DNA of 64,000 nucleotides from Kribbella monticola (GCF_003261635.1 NZ_QFXK01000029.1:248001-312000), one strand, 5' to 3'. Counted from the stretch's first letter, positions 45,993 through 54,437 are shown. The notes: generated by a model not told the origin, from the letters alone. A program made the numbers and translations.

Positions 45993-46185
45993 GTCAGGCT
46001 GATCCGGCGTGTCGGCGCTGATGCAGGGGTTAAGAGGCAGTCACAGCGACTCGATAGGACGGACTCGGGCGCTGCAAGCACCTGCGCTAGGCGACGGGCT
46101 CAGGTCATCCCCAGAACGGCGAACCTTTGACCCGCACGCCACCTCAAAGTAGGCAGATGCAAGCGCTGCCATTCTGATCCGGCCT
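45993..46185. other. Short intergenic stretch before the STAND unit
   Basis: About 190 bases without a gene. It separates the regulator/IMPase pair from the STAND operon and probably holds a promoter for the latter. No terminator or clear promoter hexamers stand out. Confidence 0.4.
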
Positions 46186-46287
46186 ATGCCAACATCCTTC
46201 ATGGGACAGCGAGGGGGAGTCATGGGAGCCGAAGCGCGGAATGTCACGACTGCCGGTCGAGACGGCCGATCGAGGGAGCTGCGATGA
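46186..46287 (+). CDS. Short upstream ORF coupled to the STAND gene
   Basis: An open frame of 21 codons from ATG 46222 (MGAEARNVTTAGRDGRSREL then R) ends in TGA overlapping the STAND ATG (46284) as ATGA. AGGGGGAG sits six bases before ATG 46222. In-frame ATGs at 46186 and 46201 would make it up to 33 residues, so I give the longest form. It could be a leader peptide that controls entry to the NTPase gene. Coding itself is unproven. Confidence 0.4.
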   Translation: MPTSFMGQRGGVMGAEARNVTTAGRDGRSRELR

Positions 46288-49200
46288 GTCCCCGCCCGGG
46301 CGGCGAATCAGACAAGATCGGGAATCGGTATGAGGGTGCGTGGACAATATGGCATCTGCTGCAGGTCCTCCGTGGACAGGGAACCTCCGTCACTGTCGAG
46401 GCGATAGGCGACCTTGCCGACGGGGCCGAATTCGCCTACAAGCGAGCCACGGACGGCACGCTTGAGATGCACCAGCTGAAGCGACAAAACCGCACTGCTA
46501 ACAGCTGGTCTGTCAAGTCGCTTCAGGCTCTAGACATATGGTCAAAAGCAAAGTTCCATACACGCGAGGGACGCGAGTTTCACTTTATCTCCATACTTTC
46601 AAGTATCAAGCTTCAGGAATTGTGCGACCGGGCGCGCCGATCAGACAGCCTTGACGCATTTGTCAAGCAGTGGTTGACAAAACCGCTCCGGGCCGAATTC
46701 GACGAATTGGCTGCACCGGCTATTCTAGGATCGCCGGAGGTCGCATGGACCGTCCTTCGGGGGACGTGGGTTTCCTGGCACGACGAAAGAAACATCATTC
46801 AGATCAATTCGGCCTTCGCTGGACTGCTTCTGGATGGAGCAAACGGAAGCTTAGCCGCGTTAGCCCTCGGGGACATCGTCCAAAATAACCTGGGCGTCAC
46901 CCTCACTGCTTCGAAGATCGAAGAGCAGTTGCCCACATACGGCCTGGCCCGTACCGGTACTGCCCGGCGAAACAGCATTGCGGATGAGGTCGACCGAGTC
47001 ACGCAAGGCTGGGCAACCTCAGTCGAGCGCGAACTTCTAAGTCCACCCATTCCCCGCCGTGAAGCACACCAGCTGTTCGACATAGCTGCAGATGACTCAG
47101 CTAGCCGGGTAGTGTTCCTTGTCGGCACTGCCGGCGGCGGAAAGAGTTCCGTGCTGGCTCAATTGGTCCGCGATGCTTCAGACAGCGATGTTCCTGTCTT
47201 GGCATTCCGGCTAGATCGGACTGCAGAATTCTCTAATACCCAAGACCTGGGTGACAAACTTGGACTTTCAACGTCCCCGGTGGCAGCCTTAGCATCAATC
47301 GCCGCAGACGAGTCATGCCTCTTAGTCGTCGACCAGTTAGACGCAGTGAGCCTCGCATCGGGGCGCATGCCCAATAGCTTCGATGCCATCGCTGATCTAA
47401 TCAGAGAAGCCAGCGCATTTCCCAATATGCGAATCATATTGGCATGCCGGCAGTTTGACGTTGACAACGACTATCGAATCCGAAACATCGCACGCTCCAC
47501 GACCGTGCTACCAGTGGGACCACTTTCTGACGAGGAGATCAACACTGCACTGGAAGGTATGAGCCTAGATTCTCGCCTTCTAACGTCAAAACAGCGGGAA
47601 GTCCTCCGGACTCCCCTCCACCTGGTCCTCCTGGCCACCTTGGCCGGCGAGCCAGATGCTTTGGCCTTCCAGACGACAGCACGCCTATTTGATGCGTATT
47701 GGACCAGAAAACGGCAGGCCGTGCGCGAACGCAACAGAGATGTTCGCTTTAACGAGGTCGTCAGCGCGGTTGCCGTGGCCATCAGCGACAGCCAGCATCT
47801 GTCTGTGCTTGACACTGTTCTTGATCGCGGCGATTTGGCAGCAGATGCAGACGTTTTGATATCAGAGCATGTCCTCATTCGTGATGGGCGACGGATTTCG
47901 TTCTTCCACGAGACATTCTTCGATTATGCCTTCGCGCGATATTGGGTCGAGGAGAACGTCTCGCTGGTTGATTTTCTTACCGCCACCGAGCAGGATCTAT
48001 TCCGGCGAGCGCAAGTGCGTCAAGTTATGCATCACCTTCGCCAGCGTGACTCTTTGCGATTTGTATCGGAACTGGACGCGGCCCTAACCAGCAACCTCGT
48101 GAGACCTCACATCAAGGTAGCGATGCTGGCAGTCGTTGGCAGCCTTCAGGATCCCACGAGCGCAGAACTCCAACTCATGCTGAAGTTCCTACAGGGCGAG
48201 GATCAGTTGGGCACTAGCGCGTGGCGAGCTGTTCGCACCGCTTCATGGTTCGGTCGCATGAATAGTGACGGCTATCTGCGGAACTGGATCGAGTCCAATG
48301 ATGAGGTCATGACAAACCGGACCCTTAACATGCTCGCCGCAGGTGTGGCAGCACAACCTGATCAGGTCGCGAATCTCCTAGCCGAATACTGCGATCGCGT
48401 CGAGTTTCCGGAATGGATCCGCTGGGTGACTCGATTTGGAGGCGCGACTAGCAGCCGGAAATTGTTCGACCTTATTCTCACGGCAATTCGAGCAGGCTAT
48501 TTCGACGAACATGCGGGTGACCTGTGGATAGCTATGAATGGCATCGCCGACCAAGAGCCGGCATGGGCTGTCGAACTCTGCTCAGCAATGCTCGCCGAGA
48601 GACCTAACGCACTTATCCTGAGCGAATCCGGCAAAGTCTCAGCATTGGCGAGATCAGATTACGCTGCGGCAGAGATAATCAAGCGCGCAGCAGCCGCTCG
48701 ACCGGAAGAGTATGTCGAATCGATTATGCCCTTTGTGATCGAGGTAATGCGGCTCACTTCTAGGGAGAGCATCGGACGAGGCTTCCCTAAGGACAAGCAC
48801 TTCTCGGCAGACTATTTTGGGGGTGATCCTCACGACGACCTCGATGAGGTAGTTTTTGCTGCTTTGCAACATGCTATCGAATCCCTAGCAAAGGAAGATT
48901 CTCAGATCGTCAGGCCGATCCTCGAAACGCTAGCAGGGCTCCCCTATGACAGCGCTCAGACGCTTCTGTATCGGGGGCTAATTGCTGGCGCCGCCGCCTA
49001 CGCCGAATGGGCCGCAAGGTTGCTGAACGAAGGAGACAACAGACTGTTTTGTGGATTTAGGCACAACTCGGTTTGGGTGGCACGACTATTAATCCAAGCC
49101 ATTGCTGGCCATATAGGCGATCCGACCCATCAGGCGCTTGAGTCGGCGGTCCGCGATTTGCGCTTCGAGTGGGAGGGGCGTACTAGGGGCGGATATTACT

Positions 49201-50750
49201 CGTTCACGCTACTATCTGCGCTTGATCCAGCTCGATTGACAGACGTTGGTCGGCGGCGTCTTGGTGAGTATCAGCGCAAATTTGAATGTGATCAGCCGCC
49301 GGAACCGGAGGGCGCAACTGGAGGCTTCATCGAGTCACCAATTTCGGACGATTCAGCCGCACTGATGAATGATGATCATTGGCTGAAAGCAATCGAAAGA
49401 TACAAGCACGAGGGCGCCGATTGGCAGACATTCACAGGCGGGGCTCACGAGTTGTCAAACGTTCTTCGTGATCAGACGAAAAAAGATCCGGTTAGGTTCG
49501 CGCGGTTCGCTCGGAGACTGACGGCTGATATGAATCCCGCCTATGGATCGGGGATCCTGATAGGACTAGCTGAGGGCTCTATTGTTCCAACCGATGCGCA
49601 GCACGAACTATTTGATTGCATCCGGCACCTGACAGGATTTGGGCATTCCGAGATCGACCGATGGATTGGTCACGCTTTGGGGAGGTATCTGAAGACCACA
49701 CCTTTAGATGTTGTTGAACTTTTGCGGGACCGCGCATTAATGTCTCCCGATCCCGTCGGGAGCGGTCAGCCCTGGATAGCGAACCGCGATCCCGAGCCAG
49801 GCGAGGAACTCCGCATCGCGGGCATGAATTCGGTGCGCGGAAGTCTCGCGGAAACTCTGGGCGACCTGATGATATATGATGTTGACGGGTCGAGAACTGC
49901 TGTGATCGCGCCAGCGCTTAAACAGATGGCCGTCGATCCGGTGGCGGCAGTTCGAGCTCAGGTCGCGCATGCAATCGCAGCAGCACTGCGGTTCGACCGC
50001 GAGAAGGCGATTGATGCATTCTGGAAGCTGGTCCAGATAGATAACGATGAAGTTCTCGCCGCATCTTTCGTTCGCTCGCTTGTGATGTATATCGGCAATG
50101 GCGATTCGGAATCTGTTGTGCCGGTTATTACAAGGATGATTCAATCCACGGACGGCGATGTACGTGAATCTGGAGGTGAGTTGGCAGCATTCGCCGCGCT
50201 CGAATGGCTGCTACCCGACGCTCTTGGCATAATCTTGTCAGGGTCGGACGAGCGAAGTCGGCAAGGTGTCGCACGAATTTGCGCAGAGAGGATCACCGCT
50301 ACTCGAAGCGTCGACCTTGCGCAAGCAACTCTCATTGGCTTCTTTGATGACCCCAATGAAACCGTCCGCGAACTGGCCGCCGGAGTCGCCGCTACACTTC
50401 GTGGATCAGACCTTCGGCCTTTCGAGTCTATCCTCCTAGCTTTGATTGACTCCAAGTCGTTCGAAGCGTCGACGCCGCAAATATTCCTAGCTCTTGAAGA
50501 GGCGACCGAGCGCGTCGATGGGGTGGCGCTACGGTGCGCCCAACGTTTCGTGGAAGTCTCTGGTTCCTCTGCTGGCGACATCCGAACGCGCGCCGCCGCT
50601 GATGCCGGCCATGTGTCTAACCTCGTGGTCCGCGGTTTGGCTCAAACCAGAGAGCCCGCCGAGCGTGCCGCCCTTCTTGACGTCGTGGACGATCTCGTGA
50701 TGTCCGGTGCGTATGGAATCGACGAGGCGATCGAGGCTGCGGGGCGCTGA
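46284..50750 (+). CDS. STAND NTPase with N-terminal DUF4297/Cap4-like nuclease domain
   Basis: A 1488-residue putative anti-phage effector. Residues 1-220 resemble the DUF4297/Cap4 nuclease domain: IGNRYEGAWTIWHLLQVLRG and a putative catalytic E61-x-H-Q64-x-K66 (LEMHQLKRQ). The NTPase has Walker A VGTAGGGKSS (residues 280-289) and Walker B CLLVVDQLDA (D350, D353); FFHETFFDYAFARYW (540-554) is the winged-helix mark of STAND proteins. Residues 560-1488 look like alpha-helical repeats, the sensor. Such proteins (Avs type) bind a phage protein, oligomerise and cut DNA. The gene is AT-richer than its surroundings. GGAG precedes ATG 46284. Confidence 0.8.
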   Translation: MSPRPGGESDKIGNRYEGAWTIWHLLQVLRGQGTSVTVEAIGDLADGAEFAYKRATDGTLEMHQLKRQNRTANSWSVKSLQALDIWSKAKFHTREGREFHFISILSSIKLQELCDRARRSDSLDAFVKQWLTKPLRAEFDELAAPAILGSPEVAWTVLRGTWVSWHDERNIIQINSAFAGLLLDGANGSLAALALGDIVQNNLGVTLTASKIEEQLPTYGLARTGTARRNSIADEVDRVTQGWATSVERELLSPPIPRREAHQLFDIAADDSASRVVFLVGTAGGGKSSVLAQLVRDASDSDVPVLAFRLDRTAEFSNTQDLGDKLGLSTSPVAALASIAADESCLLVVDQLDAVSLASGRMPNSFDAIADLIREASAFPNMRIILACRQFDVDNDYRIRNIARSTTVLPVGPLSDEEINTALEGMSLDSRLLTSKQREVLRTPLHLVLLATLAGEPDALAFQTTARLFDAYWTRKRQAVRERNRDVRFNEVVSAVAVAISDSQHLSVLDTVLDRGDLAADADVLISEHVLIRDGRRISFFHETFFDYAFARYWVEENVSLVDFLTATEQDLFRRAQVRQVMHHLRQRDSLRFVSELDAALTSNLVRPHIKVAMLAVVGSLQDPTSAELQLMLKFLQGEDQLGTSAWRAVRTASWFGRMNSDGYLRNWIESNDEVMTNRTLNMLAAGVAAQPDQVANLLAEYCDRVEFPEWIRWVTRFGGATSSRKLFDLILTAIRAGYFDEHAGDLWIAMNGIADQEPAWAVELCSAMLAERPNALILSESGKVSALARSDYAAAEIIKRAAAARPEEYVESIMPFVIEVMRLTSRESIGRGFPKDKHFSADYFGGDPHDDLDEVVFAALQHAIESLAKEDSQIVRPILETLAGLPYDSAQTLLYRGLIAGAAAYAEWAARLLNEGDNRLFCGFRHNSVWVARLLIQAIAGHIGDPTHQALESAVRDLRFEWEGRTRGGYYSFTLLSALDPARLTDVGRRRLGEYQRKFECDQPPEPEGATGGFIESPISDDSAALMNDDHWLKAIERYKHEGADWQTFTGGAHELSNVLRDQTKKDPVRFARFARRLTADMNPAYGSGILIGLAEGSIVPTDAQHELFDCIRHLTGFGHSEIDRWIGHALGRYLKTTPLDVVELLRDRALMSPDPVGSGQPWIANRDPEPGEELRIAGMNSVRGSLAETLGDLMIYDVDGSRTAVIAPALKQMAVDPVAAVRAQVAHAIAAALRFDREKAIDAFWKLVQIDNDEVLAASFVRSLVMYIGNGDSESVVPVITRMIQSTDGDVRESGGELAAFAALEWLLPDALGIILSGSDERSRQGVARICAERITATRSVDLAQATLIGFFDDPNETVRELAAGVAATLRGSDLRPFESILLALIDSKSFEASTPQIFLALEEATERVDGVALRCAQRFVEVSGSSAGDIRTRAAADAGHVSNLVVRGLAQTREPAERAALLDVVDDLVMSGAYGIDEAIEAAGR

Positions 50751-50809
50751 CTGGCGGGTTATCTATATGGCGTGGGGAAGTGCGCCGCTCCCGGCGCGCC
50801 CGGTTACGA

Positions 50810-50829
50810 CAGTCTCAATGCCAGTCTCA
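50810..50829. repeat. Possible integrase arm site, left of attachment copy 2
   Basis: CAGTCTCAAT then GCCAGTCTCA: two GTCTCA half-units 14 bases apart. It differs at one base from the copy at 51085-51104. Both flank the 95-bp attachment repeat, so they look like arm-type binding sites. Confidence 0.5.
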
Positions 50830-50925
50830 TCCGCGTCCGTTCGAGGACGTTCAGGGAGGTCGGCGGTTTGGTTCTGCCTGCCTGCCTGGCACCGGAGGAA
50901 CGTTTCTGAACCTCGGATCGGGGGA

Positions 50926-51020
50926 TTGGAAAGCGTGTTGGGGGCAACCCCTCACGAGTTCGAATCTCGTATCCTCCGCCACTCTCCGGAGAAGCAAAAC
51001 CGCAGGTCAGAGCGCGGTTC
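50926..51020. repeat. Attachment repeat, copy 2
   Basis: A 95-bp segment identical to 43767-43861. It lacks the tRNA 5' half and is therefore not a tRNA gene. It is both the right end of element 1 and the left end of the integrase-bearing remnant. Confidence 0.93.
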
Positions 51021-51044
51021 CACCCTCCCGAGAGGAACGACAAG

Positions 51045-51077
51045 CCGGGGCGGCTCCCACATCTGGGAGCCGCCCGG
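51045..51077 (-). terminator. Terminator after the integrase gene
   Basis: GGGCGGCTCCC (51048-51058) pairs with GGGAGCCGCCC (51065-51075) around ACATCT, an 11-bp stem between the integrase stop and the attachment repeat. It ends the integrase transcript. Confidence 0.8.
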
Positions 51078-51084
51078 AGTCGTT

Positions 51085-51104
51085 CAGTCTCAACGCCAGT
51101 CTCA
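51085..51104. repeat. Possible integrase arm site, right of attachment copy 2
   Basis: CAGTCTCAAC then GCCAGTCTCA, 19 of 20 bases the same as 50810-50829. It lies just beyond the integrase stop, 65 bases from the attachment repeat. Confidence 0.5.
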
Positions 51105-51113
51105 ACAGGCCAC

Positions 51114-52319
51114 TCAGGCAGGCACTCTGACGGGCGTCGGGTCCTCCTCCGCGCCCTGCTCCTTCCGCCTCAGCTTCGCCTTCTTGCCCTTCTTCGACTT
51201 CTTGGGCTTCTTGGTCTCGGTCGCCTCCCACAGCAACCCGCCGACCCTCACAGCGATATCCATACGGATCTGTTGAGTGATGTGCTGATAGCGCGTCGCC
51301 ATCGACGACGAGGACCAGCCCATCAGGTCCATCACGGCCCGCTCTGGCACACCGAGCAACAACAGAACCGTCGCTGCGGTGTGGCGCGCGTCATGTAGCC
51401 GCCCCTCGCGAACTCCTGCGGTCGCCAGGATGTCTTTCCACTCCCGGTAGTCCATGTTTGGGCTGACCGCTTCCCCGGTCCGCTTGGCGAACACCCATCC
51501 CTCGTCCTTCCAGAGCTGACGAGCGGTCGCCCTCTCAGCGGCCTGCGCCTTCCAGTGCTCTCGCAGAACCGCTGTCAGCTCCGGCGGCAGGCCGATCGTC
51601 CGGCGGCCTGCCCGTGACTTCGTCGGTGCTGTGTCCGGCCGCGCCTTCTGCTTCTTCGGACAGAATCCCGGCTTCCGTCCACACGGCTCGTCACCACACC
51701 CGTGCTTGTACTTCGGACGGTTGAGGCTACGGCGAACCCGGAGGACACCGGTCTTCAGATCGATATCCGTCCACTTGAGTCCAAGCGCCTCTCCTTGCCG
51801 CAGTCCGAGCGACAACGCGATTGCCCATCGGGCGCTGTTCCTCCGCTTGTTGGCCTCCTCCAGAATTGCCCGGATCTCGTCGACCGAATATGGGTCGATC
51901 TCGTCCTCTTCCTCCAGGTCGAGGCGCGGCGGAATGGCTTTCTCCGCAGGGTTTTGAACAGTCAAGGCTCCGCGTCTCTCGGCCTCACCCAGTGCTGTCC
52001 GGATGGTGCGGTGCGCCTGGTGCGCAGTGCCGGCACTCGACCCATTGTTCTGCATCTTGGTGTAGAAGCGCTCCAGGTGCTCGGGCTGCAACTTGTTCAA
52101 CTTGTGCCCGCCCAGGCCGGGAATGAGATGCACCCGCACCGCGACCTCGTAAGCGTCGTACGAACCATCCCGTAGGTTCGGCCGAGCGATAGTCAGCCAA
52201 TGGGTCAGCCACTCCGCCACGGTCCATTTCTTCTTACCTGCCGGTCGAATCTTCCCGCTGTCTCGCTCCTTCTCCAGCTCGGAGACTCGATCGACTACCT
52301 CGGCTCTGTCTTTCCGCAT
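51114..52319 (-). CDS. Tyrosine recombinase/integrase
   Basis: A phage-type site-specific recombinase of 401 residues. The core-binding domain is TVAEWLTHWLTIARPNLRDG. The catalytic domain shows R in LSLGLRQGEALGLKWTDIDL, HxxR in GRLHDARHTAATVLLLLGVP and the tyrosine in RYQHITQQIR. A lysine-rich tail follows. A possible zinc-like insert (HGCGDEPCGRKPGFCPKKQ) is seen. The usual N-terminal arm-binding domain looks partly missing: an in-frame sequence VEDRRHV runs upstream of ATG 52319 without a new start. It may be N-truncated or start at a non-ATG codon. Confidence 0.88.
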   Translation of the reverse strand: MRKDRAEVVDRVSELEKERDSGKIRPAGKKKWTVAEWLTHWLTIARPNLRDGSYDAYEVAVRVHLIPGLGGHKLNKLQPEHLERFYTKMQNNGSSAGTAHQAHRTIRTALGEAERRGALTVQNPAEKAIPPRLDLEEEDEIDPYSVDEIRAILEEANKRRNSARWAIALSLGLRQGEALGLKWTDIDLKTGVLRVRRSLNRPKYKHGCGDEPCGRKPGFCPKKQKARPDTAPTKSRAGRRTIGLPPELTAVLREHWKAQAAERATARQLWKDEGWVFAKRTGEAVSPNMDYREWKDILATAGVREGRLHDARHTAATVLLLLGVPERAVMDLMGWSSSSMATRYQHITQQIRMDIAVRVGGLLWEATETKKPKKSKKGKKAKLRRKEQGAEEDPTPVRVPA

Positions 52320-52533
52320 AACGTGCCGTCGGTCCTCGACAGAGGGCCGGACGCTTAGCGTCCGGCCCCTCCTGCGTCTAGCAGCCCCGCCCCCGCCGGG
52401 CTCCTACGTCGCCGGCTCCCCACCCCCAGCTACGGGGTTCCTCCGTCACCCGCACGCTGCCTCGCGCCGAACACGCAGACCGTGCTGTCGCCACCGGCGA
52501 TCACGCTCCAGACGTGGCGGATAGTCAGCCCGT
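52320..52533. other. Intergenic stretch upstream of the integrase
   Basis: About 210 bases. It contains the hairpin at 52344-52368 and no complete gene. In many such elements an excisionase gene lies here; none can be found. Confidence 0.4.
52344..52368 (-). terminator. Hairpin upstream of integrase
   Basis: GGGCCGGACGC and GCGTCCGGCCC form an 11-bp stem with a TTA loop just before the integrase start. It may end a lost upstream gene, or hide the start of the integrase message. Confidence 0.65.
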
Positions 52534-52746
52534 CTACCTACCCCACCTGGAGTGCCAGCCGCTCGCAGCAGTACGGCCGGCATCCTCGCGAAGCTCACTT
52601 AGCCGCAGCCCCAGCGCCTCTTCAGCCGTCAGTCTCATCCGCTCCGGTCCGGGAGGTTCATGAACGTCGAACTGGTCTGCGGCCGATGGAGAACCTCGCC
52701 GAACCTCTGGGCACGGAGATTGCCCGTTGTCTGTCACGATTCGCAT
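52534..52746 (-). CDS. 70-residue small protein next to XRE remnant
   Basis: A small acidic protein (MRIVTDNGQSPCPEVRRGSP; MRLTAEEALGLRLSELREDA). Its ATG 52746 comes one base after the stop of the XRE fragment, so both were once co-translated. I do not recognise it with confidence; similar small proteins follow XRE regulators in streptomycetes. It may be non-functional, as the partner is broken. Confidence 0.5.
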   Translation of the reverse strand: MRIVTDNGQSPCPEVRRGSPSAADQFDVHEPPGPERMRLTAEEALGLRLSELREDAGRTAASGWHSRWGR

Positions 52747-52747
52747 G

Positions 52748-53205
52748 TCATAGGGCTCCCACAGCCTCTTCGAAGTTGGATACAAGGCCCTCGCTGGGGA
52801 AGCGGTGGCGTAGCTCCTGGTCTAGCTCGCCGGCGATCATGTGTAGGTGCATCTTGCTCTGGCGGCCGTTCTTGAGGCCGCTGACGCCAAGCTCTACGGC
52901 TTGTTCGAGGTCGCCTTCTCGGCCAGCCACGAAGCCGAGAGTGATGCGGCATTCGGCGACCCTCATCGGGCTCAGCTCGTAGCCGTTCGGAGTGATGTTG
53001 TCCTTGATCACGGTGCGGGCGTACTGGGCGGCTAGCTCGTCGTCTCCGGCGATTCTGTGGACATCCATTGCGTAGTAGTCCCACTTGGCGGGGTCCACCT
53101 TGAAGTGGTTGTCTGGCCGGTCGGGGTACGGCAGGCGGCTGAGCATCTCCTTGCCGCTCTCAAGCAAAGGGCGGAGGTCCTTCACGACCTGTCGAGGAGC
53201 CGCAA
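52748..53205 (-). pseudogene. C-terminal fragment of an XRE-type regulator
   Basis: About 150 residues of the TPR-like ligand half of an actinobacterial XRE regulator: KDLRPLLESGKEMLSRLPYP, DRPDNHFKVDPAKWDYYAMD, SPMRVAECRITLGFVAGREG. The HTH half is missing. Homology fades near 53200, where the third attachment-like copy begins, so the break probably arose by recombination at that site. No convincing start is left. Confidence 0.7.
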
Positions 53206-53243
53206 AACCACCCCTAAACCTTGCCGAACACGGGGCGAAGGAA

Positions 53244-53309
53244 TTGGAAAGAGCGCGTTGGGGGTAACTCCTCACGAGTTCGAGTCTCGTATTGCTCGCC
53301 GCTCTCCGA
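53244..53309. repeat. Degenerate attachment copy 3
   Basis: TTGGAAAGAGCGCGTTGGGG, then a diverged T-arm region ending CTCGTATTGCTCGCCG, matches copies 1 and 2 with several substitutions and a 2-base insertion. The T arm ACGAG-TTCGAGT-CTCGT is intact. It marks an older element end. Confidence 0.75.
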
Positions 53310-53351
53310 AAGGTTTCCCGGTTGGGGGATCTATCCCTCAGGCATTTCGGT

Positions 53352-54437
53352 TCAGTCGGCTCCCGGGGTTGGGGTCGCGTCTATGGCGTACAAGTAGCCG
53401 GCTCTGGTGCCGACGTACAGGATGTTGTTGGCGACGACGGGGGTCTCTACCTTGGCGCCGAGGGGGAGCTTCCAGTGGACGTGGCCGTTTTGGGCGCTTA
53501 CTGCCCAGAGGTGGCCGTCAGAGGTGCCGAAGTAGACCGTGCCGTCTGCTACCACCGGGGAAGAGTCGACTTCGCCGTCTGTCAGGACGTGCCATCGGGT
53601 TTGGCCGGTGGTTGCGTTGAGCGCGTAAAGACGGTGATCCCGAGAACCGACGTACAGGGTGTCGCGGTAGATCGCGGGGGTCGTCTTGATGCTGCTGACG
53701 CTTTGGATGTCGGGCCACGCTTGCCAGCGGCGCGCGCCGGTGGTGGCGTCAAGAGCGTAGACGTGATAGCCCCGTCCAGCTGCCAGGTAGAGGCAACCGT
53801 TGTGCACCAACGGCGTACTGGGCTGACGGGCCGATGTGGACTGCTGCCAGCGGGTCCTGCCGCTAGCCGGATCGAAGGCCCGGACCGTCCCCCGATCGTC
53901 GATCGCGTAGAGCGTGCCATCGGCAAGCACTGGTGCGGACTCGTTCCATTCGATCCGACGGTACTTCGTCCTCCAGCGACGGCGGCCGGTTGCCGCATCG
54001 AGCGTACGAAGGTACTGGCCGTCGTTGACGTAGTGGAGCAGCCCGTCGCCGAACGCGGGCGGCGTTTGGGACCACCGATTCATGCGCCGATGCCAGCGGA
54101 CCCGGCCGTCAGCAGTGTCCAAGGCGAAGAACTTGAAGTAGCCCGCGACATAGACGCTGTCGCCGACCACCGTGGGCGCACTCCTGAACCCGGCATTCGG
54201 ATGGGTCCACCGAACGGTGCCATCAGCGGTGTCGAGGGCCCACAGACCGCGGCCGGCGACATAGACACTCCCCTCGGCGACAGACGGCGCCGAGTAGACG
54301 GGGCCTCCGACGTACGCTCGCCAGCGCACGGGCGCGCCTGGTACGAAAGGCGATTGCGCCAAGCCGCTCGACAAACCGGGCGGAAGACTCTTGTGCGAGC
54401 GCCTGCTGAGCCCTCGGAGGCGATTTCGATTCGTCAT
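53352..54437 (-). CDS. PQQ-type beta-propeller repeat protein
   Basis: A 361-residue protein made of about seven PQQ-like blades with the repeating pattern VYVAGRGLWALDTADGTVRW, TLDAATGRRRWRTKYRRIEW, LYVGSRDHRLYALNATTGQT and LYVGTRAGYLYAIDATPTPG. It resembles BamB-like or dehydrogenase-type propellers but has no catalytic domain. A signal peptide is not evident, which is unusual, since most are exported. ATG 54437 has GGGGTGGA upstream. It lies directly right of the mobile region and may belong to it or to the host. Confidence 0.8.
   Translation of the reverse strand: MTNRNRLRGLSRRSHKSLPPGLSSGLAQSPFVPGAPVRWRAYVGGPVYSAPSVAEGSVYVAGRGLWALDTADGTVRWTHPNAGFRSAPTVVGDSVYVAGYFKFFALDTADGRVRWHRRMNRWSQTPPAFGDGLLHYVNDGQYLRTLDAATGRRRWRTKYRRIEWNESAPVLADGTLYAIDDRGTVRAFDPASGRTRWQQSTSARQPSTPLVHNGCLYLAAGRGYHVYALDATTGARRWQAWPDIQSVSSIKTTPAIYRDTLYVGSRDHRLYALNATTGQTRWHVLTDGEVDSSPVVADGTVYFGTSDGHLWAVSAQNGHVHWKLPLGAKVETPVVANNILYVGTRAGYLYAIDATPTPGAD

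Larger units (their letters stand above)
43767..51020. mobile_element. tRNA-Ser-integrated element 1, carries STAND NTPase, no integrase
   Basis: The DNA between the two 95-bp repeats (7.16 kb unit). It holds a 78-residue HTH protein, a DUF5919-type regulator, an IMPase-family enzyme and a STAND NTPase. No integrase, excisionase, relaxase, replication or capsid gene is present inside it. The STAND gene is visibly lower in GC and poor in GTAC, so it is of foreign origin. The perfect repeat points to recent or maintained recombination. Confidence 0.8.
50926..53309. mobile_element. Remnant element 2 with tyrosine integrase
   Basis: From attachment copy 2 to the degenerate copy 3. It retains a tyrosine recombinase, a small ORF and a truncated regulator. 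Excisionase, replication and transfer genes are missing, so it has suffered deletions. The integrase sits beside copy 2, as expected for an attachment site. Confidence 0.7.

Noticed and set aside
46041-46347. Minus-strand frames upstream of the STAND gene
   Set aside because: They oppose the transcription direction of the element and lack ribosome sites or motifs.
50926-51020. A second tRNA-Ser gene
   Set aside because: Only the anticodon loop to the 3' end is present; the acceptor and D arm sequences are missing.
43767-51020. Prophage
   Set aside because: No capsid, terminase, tail or lysis gene is present in either segment.
53244-53309. A functional tRNA
   Set aside because: It resembles only the tRNA-Ser 3' half with substitutions; there is no acceptor partner.
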